From NCBI GenBank assembly GCA_002424305.1, contig DIQZ01000051.1, positions 8,504-72,503 on the forward strand: DNA of 64,000 nt. Reading direction: 5' to 3'. The notes beneath the pieces are model-generated. The model was not told the origin of the DNA. It saw only the letters and a list, made by a program, of their open reading frames with translations, and did no database searches. Every line of letters starts with the position of its first letter. Positions within the stretch are counted from its first letter, which is position 1. Made by a program: the position numbers and the translations under genes. Source of the DNA: Firmicutes bacterium UBA5449. GTDB taxonomy: Bacteria > Bacillota > SHA-98 > UBA4971. Below, one piece after another: positions 46,545-55,874 of this stretch.

Positions 46545-47666
46545 TCACAGGTTGAGACTTTCCCTCTGACATGTCAGTGAATCTGTAAGAACCCTTAATC
46601 CTCCTGACACCAGCGAGTGCCCGCCGGGAACAATAGGAATCTCAGATGAAAGGAGACAAGCCGTGACCTCACGGGCGACTGCATCATCAATAGCCTCCGG
46701 ACGCAAGAGGTCAGAGTTAAACCTGTCTTTTGCAGATAGATCCAGACGAAGATGATGAAAAAGAACCCTCGTATCTATTAGGGCAGCATCAGCCACGTTC
46801 TCAAGGGCACGAACAAAACCTTTGAACCCTACTTCCTGCGCAAGATAGCCCAGAAGAGAGACCACCCGGTGTTGATCCTCCCGCCCCAAAGCCTTCATGC
46901 CTCTTTCTTCAGAAAAAACCCTCATTCTGCATTGGAGTCTCTCATTAACATATAGCACAGCGCCGGGGCTTACCCGCCCGATAACGCAGATCTCTGAAAG
47001 AGGTGTTCCCATGAACTCTCGAACCTTGTTGAGACGTGAGTTAGCAGGTTCAAAGTCTAGCCTTTTGAGCACAGCTCTTACATGCGGACCCACTGAGGGA
47101 TGTAGTCCTAAGACCATGATGTCTGCGGGAGTATCCACATCAAAAAGAGAGCCTATCGTCTCAGGCAACTTTCTATGACAAAGAAATGAAAGGGCCATGG
47201 CAAGGGCGTTGTCAGATGTCGGCAAATCCGCTACCCCAAGCAACGTTGAAGCAGGGGTAAAGCCAACAATATCACTGGAGAAGATATTGTTGGCAAACAT
47301 GCAATCATCGGAGCTGGCAAGATTCTTTGCAAGAGAGCTAATTTCACAAGGCGCCATAAGAGCACCGGAAGCCCCTCCCATATATATGACAGCTTCCAAC
47401 CCACGGGTCTTTATGACCCTGGCTAAGGCCTCTCCGAAACGAAACTCCTTACGCGCAGGCATGACCCGGACTTCCACCCCATAGTCCGTTGCAGCTTCAG
47501 CCAGATCTTCATAAGTCGTATAGAGAAGTATTTTGTCAAGTTCCGGCAACTGTGAGAATTTCTTGAGGTTATCAAGAACCACTGCCTTTCTTACAGTAGT
47601 TACCAGTTCCTCTACATGGGTTTCCGGTATTCCACCCTCGAAAATAACCAGCGACACCTTGTTCAT
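46545..47666 (-). CDS. uncharacterised protein, possibly GT-A-fold nucleotidyltransferase-like
   Basis: I cannot name this 373-residue protein. The first about 215 residues follow the layout of MobA/CofC-like nucleotidyltransferases: YMGGASGALM, then SDDCMFANNIFSSDIVGF, and FDVDTPADIMVLGLHP, which resembles the late Asp segment of that fold. The usual N-terminal GGxSxRMG signature is absent, so catalysis is uncertain. The rest (about 220-373) is mainly helical. It lies between hpf and secA in the same orientation, behind a hairpin at 47693-47721. Confidence 0.6.
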   Translation of the reverse strand: MNKVSLVIFEGGIPETHVEELVTTVRKAVVLDNLKKFSQLPELDKILLYTTYEDLAEAATDYGVEVRVMPARKEFRFGEALARVIKTRGLEAVIYMGGASGALMAPCEISSLAKNLASSDDCMFANNIFSSDIVGFTPASTLLGVADLPTSDNALAMALSFLCHRKLPETIGSLFDVDTPADIMVLGLHPSVGPHVRAVLKRLDFEPANSRLNKVREFMGTPLSEICVIGRVSPGAVLYVNERLQCRMRVFSEERGMKALGREDQHRVVSLLGYLAQEVGFKGFVRALENVADAALIDTRVLFHHLRLDLSAKDRFNSDLLRPEAIDDAVAREVTACLLSSEIPIVPGGHSLVSGGLRVLTDSLTCQRESLNL

Positions 47667-47692
47667 ATAAATAGCCCGGCCCCCTACGTGTC

Positions 47693-47721
47693 AAAGGGTT
47701 GCCCGTGACAGGCAACCCTTT
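47693..47721 (-). terminator. hairpin downstream of hpf
   Basis: AAAGGGTTGCC and GGCAACCCTTT form a perfect 11-bp stem with a 7-nt loop, about 36 nt past the hpf stop. The T-run is short (TTT), so it could act as terminator or RNA 3' end. Confidence 0.65.
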
Positions 47722-47756
47722 CTGTAATTTACGAGATCTCTGCCTCTAGTTGAATT

Positions 47757-48302
47757 TCAAAACTCAGGTTCAATCAGACCATAGTTCCCGTCTTTACGGC
47801 GATATACTACGTTAACCTCATCTGTATCACTATTAGAGAAAACAAAGAAGTCGTGGCCAAGCAGCTCCATCTGCATTACGGCTTCTTGAGTTGACATAGG
47901 CTTCATGGCAAATCGCTTTGTTTTAACAATACGTGCTTCTTCCCGGCGTTCCTCCAAGTTGGCAATTCCCGGGGAAAACTCTGCTTCTGTAAGCTTTGTC
48001 CCTGTTTGACGCAGTCTACGATTGATCTTGGTCTTATACTTACGAATTTGTCTCTCGATCTTATCCACTGCCCCATCCACTGACGCAAAGAGATCCCCGG
48101 TCTTTTCCTCACCGCGTAGGAGAAGGCCGTTTACCTGAATCGTGACCTCAGCAATCTGAAGCCCTTTCTCAGCACTGATGACCACCTGAGCATTTACTGA
48201 ATCTCCTTCGAAGAACCTCTGGAGCTTATGTACCTTTTTTTCAGCGTAATCTCTGAGAGCTTTTGACAGTTCAACGTTTTTGGTTTTCATGGTGATATTC
48301 AT
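47757..48302 (-). CDS. hpf: ribosome hibernation promoting factor, long form
   Basis: The 181-residue protein combines the S30AE ribosome-binding domain (about 1-100) with the C-terminal dimerisation domain (about 122-181: RFAMKPMSTQEAVMQMELLGHDFFVF). Long HPF joins two 70S ribosomes into an inactive 100S particle in stationary phase. AAGGAG lies before ATG 48302. Its place beside secA-prfB is as in Bacillus (yvyD). Confidence 0.95.
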   Translation of the reverse strand: MNITMKTKNVELSKALRDYAEKKVHKLQRFFEGDSVNAQVVISAEKGLQIAEVTIQVNGLLLRGEEKTGDLFASVDGAVDKIERQIRKYKTKINRRLRQTGTKLTEAEFSPGIANLEERREEARIVKTKRFAMKPMSTQEAVMQMELLGHDFFVFSNSDTDEVNVVYRRKDGNYGLIEPEF

Positions 48303-48382
48303 TCTTACCAGCTCCTTTCGGGAAAATCAGAGTTAGGCTTCTTAACACATTACTTCCTTACGGCACAACGAAATCCTGCCTC

Positions 48383-50017
48383 TCACAAGCACGGATCCTC
48401 CCATCTTATATCAGTGGCTGTATCATAGATCAGAGATGGTATAGGCTCGATATCAGAGACTCTAATTCTGTCACGAAGGTAACGCGTGACATCATTTACA
48501 TTCTCGGAAGGTAGTTTGAGAGTTGAGAGGATATCTGTACCCCGAAAACCCGATCGATCCATTTGCGAACTCAAAGACCAGGTAATCTCAACATCTAGAG
48601 GGCTCAACCATGTTACACACGCAGGAAGCTTCCCTGGACGATTGTCAATCCCATCCTCAACACCTACCGAGCCTTGTGCTTGTTGAAGCACATACACCCC
48701 GCCATGACCACGTTCTAAGAATCGTATGTATGACAATGCAAAGGCAAGATCCCCTGAAGCTACGGATTCAATCACGAAGATTGAAGCGGGAACTTCCTCT
48801 AGCCGGTGGCGATATGCCTCCCAAAGCACACGGGGAACTAAAATTGTGGGAGTCACTCTGTTTACAAGATGTATCCCAAAACGCCCGGTACCATAGATTC
48901 CGTCAGCCATGCCCTGACTTGTCGATGATGCTGTCAAATCAATCCATAACCTGGCATCACCGGGTATCGGTGAAAGTACAGTCTCCCTAAAAACCACTCC
49001 ATCCGACGACAACGTTGATTCAAGGGGCACGCCTGCCAATTGCGATATGAAATCCGCAATGATATACTGACCGCCTGAAACCGGATAGAAATGGGAGCTC
49101 TTCGCCCAAACGAGCTTCGCATCGTGAAAGGTCTCGGCTGCCCGCAGCACCTCATTGATGGGGAAGATCACATCCAAAGTCCCATTTAGCATGAGGACAG
49201 GTCTTGGCCATATGTCAGGCAAAGCAGCAGGATCAACTAAGGTCAAGGTATCTGCAGCCTCTGCAATGTCTGCAATTCCAATCTTTGAAAGGAGTCGGAA
49301 ATTCTTTACTACAGGATTATCGCTGTGAACAAGTATGTCACGAAACCCTCCACCGGCAACCAGAAAAACGCCGCCTTTGAATCTCGGGTCAGCTTTATGT
49401 GTCAACATAGAAACCATACCGCCAAGGCTTGCCCCTGTAATATAGATGCGTTCCGGATCCACATTATCCCTGGATATCAACCAGTCCAGTGCACGGCGCA
49501 TGTCAATTACCGCACGTCTGAAATTGTCACGCACTGCCAAAGGCGGCGCAACCACCATTTTCTGCCCTGAAATCACCTGAAAGCCTTTAGAACGTCTGTG
49601 ATGATACGGTAGGCTTGGCATCAAGACAGCAAATCCACGCTTTGCTGCAAAGTCCGCCACATGCCAAAATTGGTCCTCATCTTCTGAAAACATACCATGA
49701 ATTCCTATTACAGCAGGTATCTTTCCCGACATTTTCGGCTCGAAGTATGCAGCATATACTGTATCGCCTTCACTCTTATATGTCAGCTCATATCTGCGAT
49801 ACCACTGGTTTTCTGATTTCAAGGTGAGTTTCGCTAGGAGAGGCTGACTTCTGTCGTACGAATAGAACTCTATTACTTCGAGGGGATCAACAATAGGTGT
49901 CTGAGGACTTGAACTTGCAGAGCCTGTGGGAGAGACAAATATGACTGATAGGAGGGTACCTAATAGGAGTATACCTATGAGCCGGCGCATACTGGTTCTC
50001 CCCAGTGATGTACGCAA
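48383..50017 (-). CDS. exported alpha/beta hydrolase (dienelactone hydrolase/peptidase-like)
   Basis: The product (544 residues) starts with a signal peptide (RRLIGILLLGTLLSVIFVSPTGSA). The alpha/beta-hydrolase domain follows: oxyanion region IGIHGMFSEDEDQF, nucleophile GASLGG, acid in NGTLDVIFPINE and histidine in AKSSHFYP. A C-terminal domain of about 200 residues is beta-rich and not recognised. The substrate is unknown; ester or peptide hydrolysis outside the cell is likely. TTG at 50017 has GGGGG 7 nt upstream, but ATG at 49990 (GGGGAG 7 nt upstream) is as good. Confidence 0.8.
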   Translation of the reverse strand: MRTSLGRTSMRRLIGILLLGTLLSVIFVSPTGSASSSPQTPIVDPLEVIEFYSYDRSQPLLAKLTLKSENQWYRRYELTYKSEGDTVYAAYFEPKMSGKIPAVIGIHGMFSEDEDQFWHVADFAAKRGFAVLMPSLPYHHRRSKGFQVISGQKMVVAPPLAVRDNFRRAVIDMRRALDWLISRDNVDPERIYITGASLGGMVSMLTHKADPRFKGGVFLVAGGGFRDILVHSDNPVVKNFRLLSKIGIADIAEAADTLTLVDPAALPDIWPRPVLMLNGTLDVIFPINEVLRAAETFHDAKLVWAKSSHFYPVSGGQYIIADFISQLAGVPLESTLSSDGVVFRETVLSPIPGDARLWIDLTASSTSQGMADGIYGTGRFGIHLVNRVTPTILVPRVLWEAYRHRLEEVPASIFVIESVASGDLAFALSYIRFLERGHGGVYVLQQAQGSVGVEDGIDNRPGKLPACVTWLSPLDVEITWSLSSQMDRSGFRGTDILSTLKLPSENVNDVTRYLRDRIRVSDIEPIPSLIYDTATDIRWEDPCL

Positions 50018-50169
50018 CCTTTCACCCCCGTTTAATGTCCCTCTATTATATTCTGACGAGAAAGTCATCTCTAGAGTTCCCATTTTTACCTCAAAAAGAT
50101 CTCTCTCTATCATTATTGGTTTCCCTTATACCATTTAATATTTCAAATGGGAAGTCCTCTTTCCGCATT

Positions 50170-50204
50170 GGAAGAAAAAGAAGAGCGCGGCCATAAGCCG
50201 CGCT
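50170..50204 (-). terminator. intrinsic terminator of the zinc-ribbon gene
   Basis: AGCGCGGC and GCCGCGCT form a perfect 8-bp GC stem with loop of 5 nt, followed on the minus strand by CTTCTTTTTCTT. It lies 71 nt past the stop of the zinc-ribbon gene. Confidence 0.8.
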
Positions 50205-50274
50205 GTTGTTAGCGTCTGGAAATGCCGCGCCTGACGCTGTCTCGCATGACCAAGTTAAGTGTGACTTCCTCTAC

Positions 50275-50565
50275 TTATGCGCCCCAGGATGATTTCTGGG
50301 CTTCAAAACACTCCCGGCAGTATACAGGCCTGTCTTCGCGCGGCTTAAAGGGCACTTCTGTGTCTTTTCCGCAAGCTGAGCAGACAACTGGATACATTTC
50401 TCTCGGGCCATCATTGCGCTGACGTTTCCGGGCCATACGGCAGTCCCTACAGCGAACAGGCTCATGCTGGAACCCTTTCTCAGCGTAAAACTCTTGCTCA
50501 CCGACAGTAAATACAAACTCTGCACCGCAGTCGCGACACGTTAGAACCTTGTCTTTGAACTCCAT
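50275..50565 (-). CDS. small double zinc-ribbon protein
   Basis: The 96-residue product has two cysteine-pair modules, CRDCG...CRDC and CSACG...CREC, each with the second pair after about 25-30 or 17 residues. The first type is common in small Bacillota and Deltaproteobacteria proteins annotated only as zinc-ribbon domain. Function is unknown; nucleic acid or protein binding is possible. ATG at 50565 has GAGGAG 10 nt upstream. Confidence 0.8.
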   Translation of the reverse strand: MEFKDKVLTCRDCGAEFVFTVGEQEFYAEKGFQHEPVRCRDCRMARKRQRNDGPREMYPVVCSACGKDTEVPFKPREDRPVYCRECFEAQKSSWGA

Positions 50566-50754
50566 GTAAGTTGATCTCCTCACTTTGGTGGTAATTGCCT
50601 GCTTGCTCAGAAAACCTGTCGCACCCACGGCACTCGTCTTTTACATTTATCTTACGTGCCTATAGCCCGCGGCTAGCCCAGAGTGTACAAAACGAACCTG
50701 AACAAGTGTGGCTGACTCCATTCTACTCGGAGGTAACGCTAAATGCAAGCATTA

Positions 50755-53589
50755 TTACGTGCCAAGCGCTTTAATGATTTCCCCAAGAATAATAGGGGAC
50801 ATGGACATTAAAGCAACATAGCCCCATTCACCGAGAGTCAATGGCACTACATCAAAAATCAAACGGAGGCCCGGTATCGCTAGAACCATGACTTGTAAGG
50901 CGGTAGACACAGTCCATGCCAACACCATGTACCGATTGGTTACGAGACCGAGACGGAATATGGATCTTGTTGTTGAGCGCAGATTGAACGCATGGAAAAG
51001 CTGACTCAGCGACATCGTCGCAAAAGCCATGGTTCTCGCGGTAAGGAGCATATCCCTTCCTGCACAGATTGCCTGGTGCGTCCGCATTCCCAACCAGAAA
51101 GAAAAAAGAGTGAGACCTGCTATGAAAATACCGTAAATACCAACGCGGATTGACCCCCCTGCACTAAAGATGGACTCACGCCGACTTCGAGGAAGGCGCT
51201 TCATTGTGCCCGGCTCCGGAGGTTCCACCCCAAGAGCAAGGGCGGGCAGACTATCTGTGACAAGGTTCACCCACAGTATCTGGATAGGCGTAAGAATCCT
51301 GAAACCGCCTACTGCAATCCCTGTAAATACTGCGATAATCTCCCCTATGTTGCAGGACAATAGGTATGCGATAGCTTTTCTGATATTATCAAAAATCGTC
51401 CTTCCTTGTTTGACCGCTTCGACAATGGTGGCAAAATTATCATCAGCGAGTACCATGTCAGCTGCGCCTTTAGCTACATCTGTACCGGTTATGCCCATAG
51501 CACAACCAATATCTGCACGCTTCAACGCAGGGGCGTCATTGACTCCGTCGCCTGTCATGGCTACTACATGTCCTTGACTCTGAAGCGCATCAACGATACG
51601 AACCTTATGTTCCGGTGACACGCGAGCGTAGACTGTCACCCTCTTAACGGCTTCATTAAGCTCTTCATCTGACATGTTTTCCAATTCCCTGCCGGTCAAG
51701 ACCGGAACCTGACCGCCCTGTGGCTTACCCTCGAGACTCAGGCCAATAGCCCTCGATATGGCCAGAGCAGTATCTTTATGATCCCCTGTGATCATAATGG
51801 GAGTTATCCCTGCTCCCCGACATGTGGCAATGGCTTCTGCAGCTTCAGGTCTTGGTGGGTCCATCATACTCACGAGGCCTACGAAAACAAGGCCTTCTTC
51901 AACCTCATCCGCTTCAGGGTCTGCAGGCATCGCACCTAAGATTCGATAGGCGCAAGCCAGTACGCGGAGAGCGTGGGAAGCCAGGTCTGCATTAACCTGC
52001 ATAATTTCATCCCGCTCTGCCTGATCCAGTTCGTGTATCGTTCCGTCTCGAAGCACGAATTCACATCTTGAGAGGATAGAATCAGGCGCACCTTTCACAA
52101 GAGCTACAACATTCCCGTCAGGGAATCGATGGATGGTACTCATTCGCTTTCTGACAGAGTCAAACGGCATCTCTCCGATACGAGGGGTATTCAGCCCCTG
52201 TTCCTCACTGAATCCCGCCTTACGGGCAGCTACGATAAGCGCCCCTTCCGTGGGATCCCCTACGATAAACCACTCGCCTGTCTCAGCATTCTTTCGCAGC
52301 TCCGAATTATTGCACAATGATGCGATCCTAGCCAACATCTCCAGATGCGGGTCAAGCACATCGAGAATCTCACCGCCACCGGACACTTTGATCGGCTCTG
52401 AATCCGGCGATGACTCTGTCCGGAACTCGCCCTCAGGACTATATCCCTGACCTGTAACTTGAAGCAGAGTTCTATTCAAATAAGCTTTGACCACTGTCAT
52501 CTCGTTCTGGGTGAGTGTTCCTGTCTTGTCTGAGCAAATCGCAGTAGCGCTCCCCAGAGTCTCCACTGCAGGGAGTCGCCTTATTATCGCTTTGTGCCTG
52601 GCCATTCTTTGAACACCGATGGCCAAGACTACAGTAACAATTGCAGGCAGTCCCTCAGGAATAGCAGCAACAGCAAGACTTACTGCAGTCAGAAACATCT
52701 CAAAGACGTTTATTCCTCGAAACAGACCTGTGACAAACATGATACCGCACAGCCCGAGAGCTGCACCGCCCAACCATTTCCCCAGGTCTTCCAGTCTCTC
52801 CTGAAGTGGTGTGCGCTTATCCGGCGAAGCTCCGATCAAGCCTGCGATATGCCCTACTTCCGTATTCATCCCTGTGGCATATGCAACTCCTCGCCCTCGG
52901 CCATGCACGCACACAGTGGACATGTGAAGGACGTTTGATCTGTCACCTAACGGAATATCCCCGTCAACTACTCGGGGAATAGCCCTTGCGTGTTTCTCTA
53001 CAGGCACCGATTCTCCGGTAAGAGCAGATTCATCAACTTTGAGGGCAATAGAGTTTATCACACGGATATCCGCAGGAATGTGGTCCCCTTCTTCGATCAG
53101 AACTAAATCGCCGGGCACAAGTTGACTTGCGGGGATTACTACTGTGTTACCGTCCCGCCTAACCCTGGCGTGAGGAGCAGCCATTTTCTTCAGGGCAAGG
53201 AGTGCCTTTTCAGCCTTGCTTTCTTGGGTCATCCCGAGAATCGAATTAAGCAAGACTATCGCCATGATTACAACGCCTTCCGCAATTTCACCCAAAACAG
53301 AAGATACTATGGCAGCTACGATAAGCACAAAAACAAGAGGCTCCATGAATTGCCTAAGAAACATCTGGAGCATGCCGGGACCGGTCTCTTCCTTCAGCTC
53401 ATTTGGACCGAACATTTTGAGGCGTTGTCTTGCATTATCTGAACTCAAGCCTGCGGTTAGATCTGTCTTGAGAGCCTTCTCAACATCTTCAACGCTATTG
53501 TAGTAGTGTCTACTATGTTCTTGTGGCAGCTCATCATCGTCAACCAACATCTCTGTATTGGCTTGTGCCGAACTGTAATTCTTACTCAT
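50755..53589 (-). CDS. P-type Ca2+-translocating ATPase (P2A/SERCA-like)
   Basis: The 944-residue pump has the N-terminal cation-ATPase region, TGES actuator loop, phosphorylation site CSDKTGTLTQNE, the hinge MTGDGVNDAPALK and ten predicted helices. PEGLP in helix 4 and NLVTDSLPA in helix 6 are the Ca2+ ligating motifs of SERCA-type pumps, so Ca2+ export is the best reading; Mn2+ or Mg2+ cannot be excluded. ATG at 53589 has AAGG 9 nt upstream; an ATG at 53625 is in frame but poor. It stands alone, with 164 bp (50591-50754) and 203 bp gaps around it that show nothing clear. Confidence 0.93.
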   Translation of the reverse strand: MSKNYSSAQANTEMLVDDDELPQEHSRHYYNSVEDVEKALKTDLTAGLSSDNARQRLKMFGPNELKEETGPGMLQMFLRQFMEPLVFVLIVAAIVSSVLGEIAEGVVIMAIVLLNSILGMTQESKAEKALLALKKMAAPHARVRRDGNTVVIPASQLVPGDLVLIEEGDHIPADIRVINSIALKVDESALTGESVPVEKHARAIPRVVDGDIPLGDRSNVLHMSTVCVHGRGRGVAYATGMNTEVGHIAGLIGASPDKRTPLQERLEDLGKWLGGAALGLCGIMFVTGLFRGINVFEMFLTAVSLAVAAIPEGLPAIVTVVLAIGVQRMARHKAIIRRLPAVETLGSATAICSDKTGTLTQNEMTVVKAYLNRTLLQVTGQGYSPEGEFRTESSPDSEPIKVSGGGEILDVLDPHLEMLARIASLCNNSELRKNAETGEWFIVGDPTEGALIVAARKAGFSEEQGLNTPRIGEMPFDSVRKRMSTIHRFPDGNVVALVKGAPDSILSRCEFVLRDGTIHELDQAERDEIMQVNADLASHALRVLACAYRILGAMPADPEADEVEEGLVFVGLVSMMDPPRPEAAEAIATCRGAGITPIMITGDHKDTALAISRAIGLSLEGKPQGGQVPVLTGRELENMSDEELNEAVKRVTVYARVSPEHKVRIVDALQSQGHVVAMTGDGVNDAPALKRADIGCAMGITGTDVAKGAADMVLADDNFATIVEAVKQGRTIFDNIRKAIAYLLSCNIGEIIAVFTGIAVGGFRILTPIQILWVNLVTDSLPALALGVEPPEPGTMKRLPRSRRESIFSAGGSIRVGIYGIFIAGLTLFSFWLGMRTHQAICAGRDMLLTARTMAFATMSLSQLFHAFNLRSTTRSIFRLGLVTNRYMVLAWTVSTALQVMVLAIPGLRLIFDVVPLTLGEWGYVALMSMSPIILGEIIKALGT

Positions 53590-53792
53590 TACAGATACCT
53601 TCTTTATGTAGAATCTATTATGCAACTTATTCTATTGCTATTCGCAGACATTCCTTTTGAACATCCGGGACATTACATAGCCTAACCCGTCTTCTTGACC
53701 CCTTTTGGCTTACTAATAGATTCTCCTAAATCCGGCCTATTGTTTCAAGCCCGGCGCATAGGCTGTAAACCAACCGATTCATCGACTGCAAA

Positions 53793-54746
53793 CTATATCA
53801 CTCGGATTGCAAATTCGGGACACGCAGGAGTGCAATAGCCGCACAGCAAACACTTACTCCTATCAACAGAAGACTTTCCGTCCACCATTGAGAGTGCTCC
53901 GGAAGGACACGCATCCACACACCTACCACAGCCTTTGCAGTAGGCCTCGACTATTTTCAGGTGCTTTTGTCTAAATGCGATTTCCCGTTCCTTAGGAGGG
54001 ATGGTCTCACCCGAAAATATCCTGCAGTTCATATCTACTTCCGCCTCAGATACCATGCCTACCACCACAGCATCAATCCCCGGCAGCGTCATGACGAACT
54101 TAAATGCTTCATCCATTCTCTCCAAAAGACTCCCGCCTGCCAGCGCTTTCATGGCATAGATACCTTTTCCGCGTTGAGAAGAGGCTTCTATTGCAGAGGC
54201 CATATTCTCTACGGTTCCTCCAAGAATTCCTGTGCCGATTACATTTATCAGGGGATGAATGACATCGACATCTTCTCGCTGTCCCGCAACTCTTACAGTG
54301 CCTACATGATGAGTGGATACCCCAATCGCCTTGATTAGCCCCTTCTCCTTATAGTCACACAGGCATTGATATGCCCCGGCTCTCTCACGGAAGACATTTT
54401 CCCCTGCGCGGGCAGCATGCAAGAGCATAATATCAAGACTCTCTAAGTCAAGGGCCTCAAGAGCGTAGTTTATGTGTCTTTCAGCCTTTTCATAATCAGA
54501 AGCAGGTGTCTTTGTAGCAATTACGAGTTCTTCTTTCCAGTCTTTTTTAGCCTTACGGATATGCTCATATGTACCATAGACATGAGCTGTGTCAATAAAG
54601 GAAATTCCTTTCTCAAGAGCCTTCCTAATCACTTTCGCGCCCTCTTCAGGGGACATATTGGCCTGCATGGATCCCATTACAAGGGCTCCGAATCCGAGCT
54701 TCGTCACTTCGATACCTGTCCTACCAAGAGTAGTTTTAGATAACAT
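53793..54746 (-). CDS. aldo/keto reductase with C-terminal 2[4Fe-4S] ferredoxin domain
   Basis: The 317-residue protein begins with an aldo/keto reductase TIM barrel (GRTGIEVTKLGFGA; catalytic Asp/Tyr in FIDTAHVYG). It ends with two ferredoxin motifs, CKGCGRCVDACPSGAL and CLLCGYCTPACPEFAI. Such hybrids are common in anaerobes, where electrons may come from ferredoxin rather than NADPH; the substrate is unknown. ATG at 54746 follows AGAGGAGG. It is divergent from hbd. Confidence 0.9.
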   Translation of the reverse strand: MLSKTTLGRTGIEVTKLGFGALVMGSMQANMSPEEGAKVIRKALEKGISFIDTAHVYGTYEHIRKAKKDWKEELVIATKTPASDYEKAERHINYALEALDLESLDIMLLHAARAGENVFRERAGAYQCLCDYKEKGLIKAIGVSTHHVGTVRVAGQREDVDVIHPLINVIGTGILGGTVENMASAIEASSQRGKGIYAMKALAGGSLLERMDEAFKFVMTLPGIDAVVVGMVSEAEVDMNCRIFSGETIPPKEREIAFRQKHLKIVEAYCKGCGRCVDACPSGALSMVDGKSSVDRSKCLLCGYCTPACPEFAIRVI

Positions 54747-54863
54747 GCCTTGTCCTCCTCTTCTATCTGTCAAAACCCACGTTGTCAAGATCCGTGCGCC
54801 GCGAAACTAACCTCTTACAGCCTCGTCCACCGATATGTCAATATCAATTATACACTGATTAGG

Positions 54864-54892
54864 TTGATCTGGAGTCAACTCAAAGCTAGAAT
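54864..54892 (+). promoter_or_regulatory. sigma-A promoter of hbd-ackA
   Basis: TTGATC (54864-54869), 17 nt and TAGAAT (54887-54892) place the start of transcription near 54899, about 67 nt before the hbd GTG. Confidence 0.6.
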
Positions 54893-54930
54893 GTAGAAGG
54901 GTATTGAATCCTTATATAGAATCTACATTC
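54889..54930. repeat. inverted repeat across the hbd-ackA transcription start
   Basis: GAATGTAGA (54889-54897) and TCTACATTC (54922-54930) are perfect 9-bp arms 24 nt apart. The left arm overlaps the -10 box, and the right arm lies near +25 to +32. It may be a two-site operator or a leader hairpin; it does not resemble a Rex site. Confidence 0.5.
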
Positions 54931-54965
54931 AACATCCTCTTACTAAAACCTAGGGAGGTCTTGAG

Positions 54966-55874
54966 GTGAGAATCCGAAAAGTCGCTATTATTGGCGCAGG
55001 TACCATGGGATGTAGCATTGCAGAAAATATCGGAGAAAAAGGCTTTGCAGTTTTCCTCGTGGACCGCACTGATGAACTTTTAGAGGACGCTAAATGCCGT
55101 ATTGAGCTTAGCTTGAACAAGCGTCTGGAGAAATGGGGAATCACTGAAGCTGAAAAACGAATTACGCTAAGTCGTATTCTTTTTACATCGAAGCTGGATG
55201 ACGTAGCAACCTGTGATCTGATTATCGAAGCAGTCCAAGAAGATCCTATTGTCAAGAAGAGTGTTTTATGTGACCTTGACAGACTTTGTCATCCAAAGGC
55301 AATTCTCGCATCTAACACATCAACTCTCAGTATTACTGAACTTGCAGCAGCAACGAAGCGACCTGAAAGAGTTATTGGTCTCCACTTCCTAAGTCCGGTT
55401 GTACGAGTTGAAGTCGTGGAAATCGTGCGAGGTCTCAAATCATCAGAAGAGACTTTTGAAGCAGTAAGAAGATTTGTGAAAAGCCTGGACAAGGTTGGGG
55501 TAGAAGTCCATGACTCTCCCGGATTCGTGACCACTCGACTAATCAGCCCCTTTCTTAACCAAGCCATGAATGCGCTGATGGAAGGCGTAGCATCTGCCTC
55601 TGATATTGATACAGCGATAAGACTCGGCTTCGGCCTACCCAGGGGACCCCTGGAAATGGCTGACCGTATGGGGCTCGATACAGTCCTCACTTCCATGGAG
55701 GGATTGTTCCGAGATCTTGGCGATTTCTCCTTCAGACCGTGTCCGCTCCTTCGAAAGCTGGTCAGAGGAGGTCATCTGGGAGTCAAGACAGGTCAGGGCT
55801 TTTTCAAGTATGACGAAGAAGGAAACATTGTCGAGCAAGAGGAAAACCTTGTGTATCAGGGGGCAAGAGGATGA
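54966..55874 (+). CDS. 3-hydroxyacyl-CoA dehydrogenase family protein (3-hydroxybutyryl-CoA dehydrogenase-like)
   Basis: The 302-residue protein has the NAD-binding IIGAGTMGCSIAENIGEKG, the substrate loop SNTSTLSITELAAATKRPER, and a C-terminal helical dimer domain with HDSPGFVTTRLISPFLNQA. The family signature normally reads HFFNPxPxMxLVE; here it is HFLSPVVRVEVVE, so the acyl substrate may differ from acetoacetyl-CoA. GTG at 54966 follows AGGGAGG. It forms an operon with ackA (ATGA overlap), but no thiolase, crotonase or acyl-CoA dehydrogenase is nearby. Confidence 0.85.
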   Translation: MRIRKVAIIGAGTMGCSIAENIGEKGFAVFLVDRTDELLEDAKCRIELSLNKRLEKWGITEAEKRITLSRILFTSKLDDVATCDLIIEAVQEDPIVKKSVLCDLDRLCHPKAILASNTSTLSITELAAATKRPERVIGLHFLSPVVRVEVVEIVRGLKSSEETFEAVRRFVKSLDKVGVEVHDSPGFVTTRLISPFLNQAMNALMEGVASASDIDTAIRLGFGLPRGPLEMADRMGLDTVLTSMEGLFRDLGDFSFRPCPLLRKLVRGGHLGVKTGQGFFKYDEEGNIVEQEENLVYQGARG

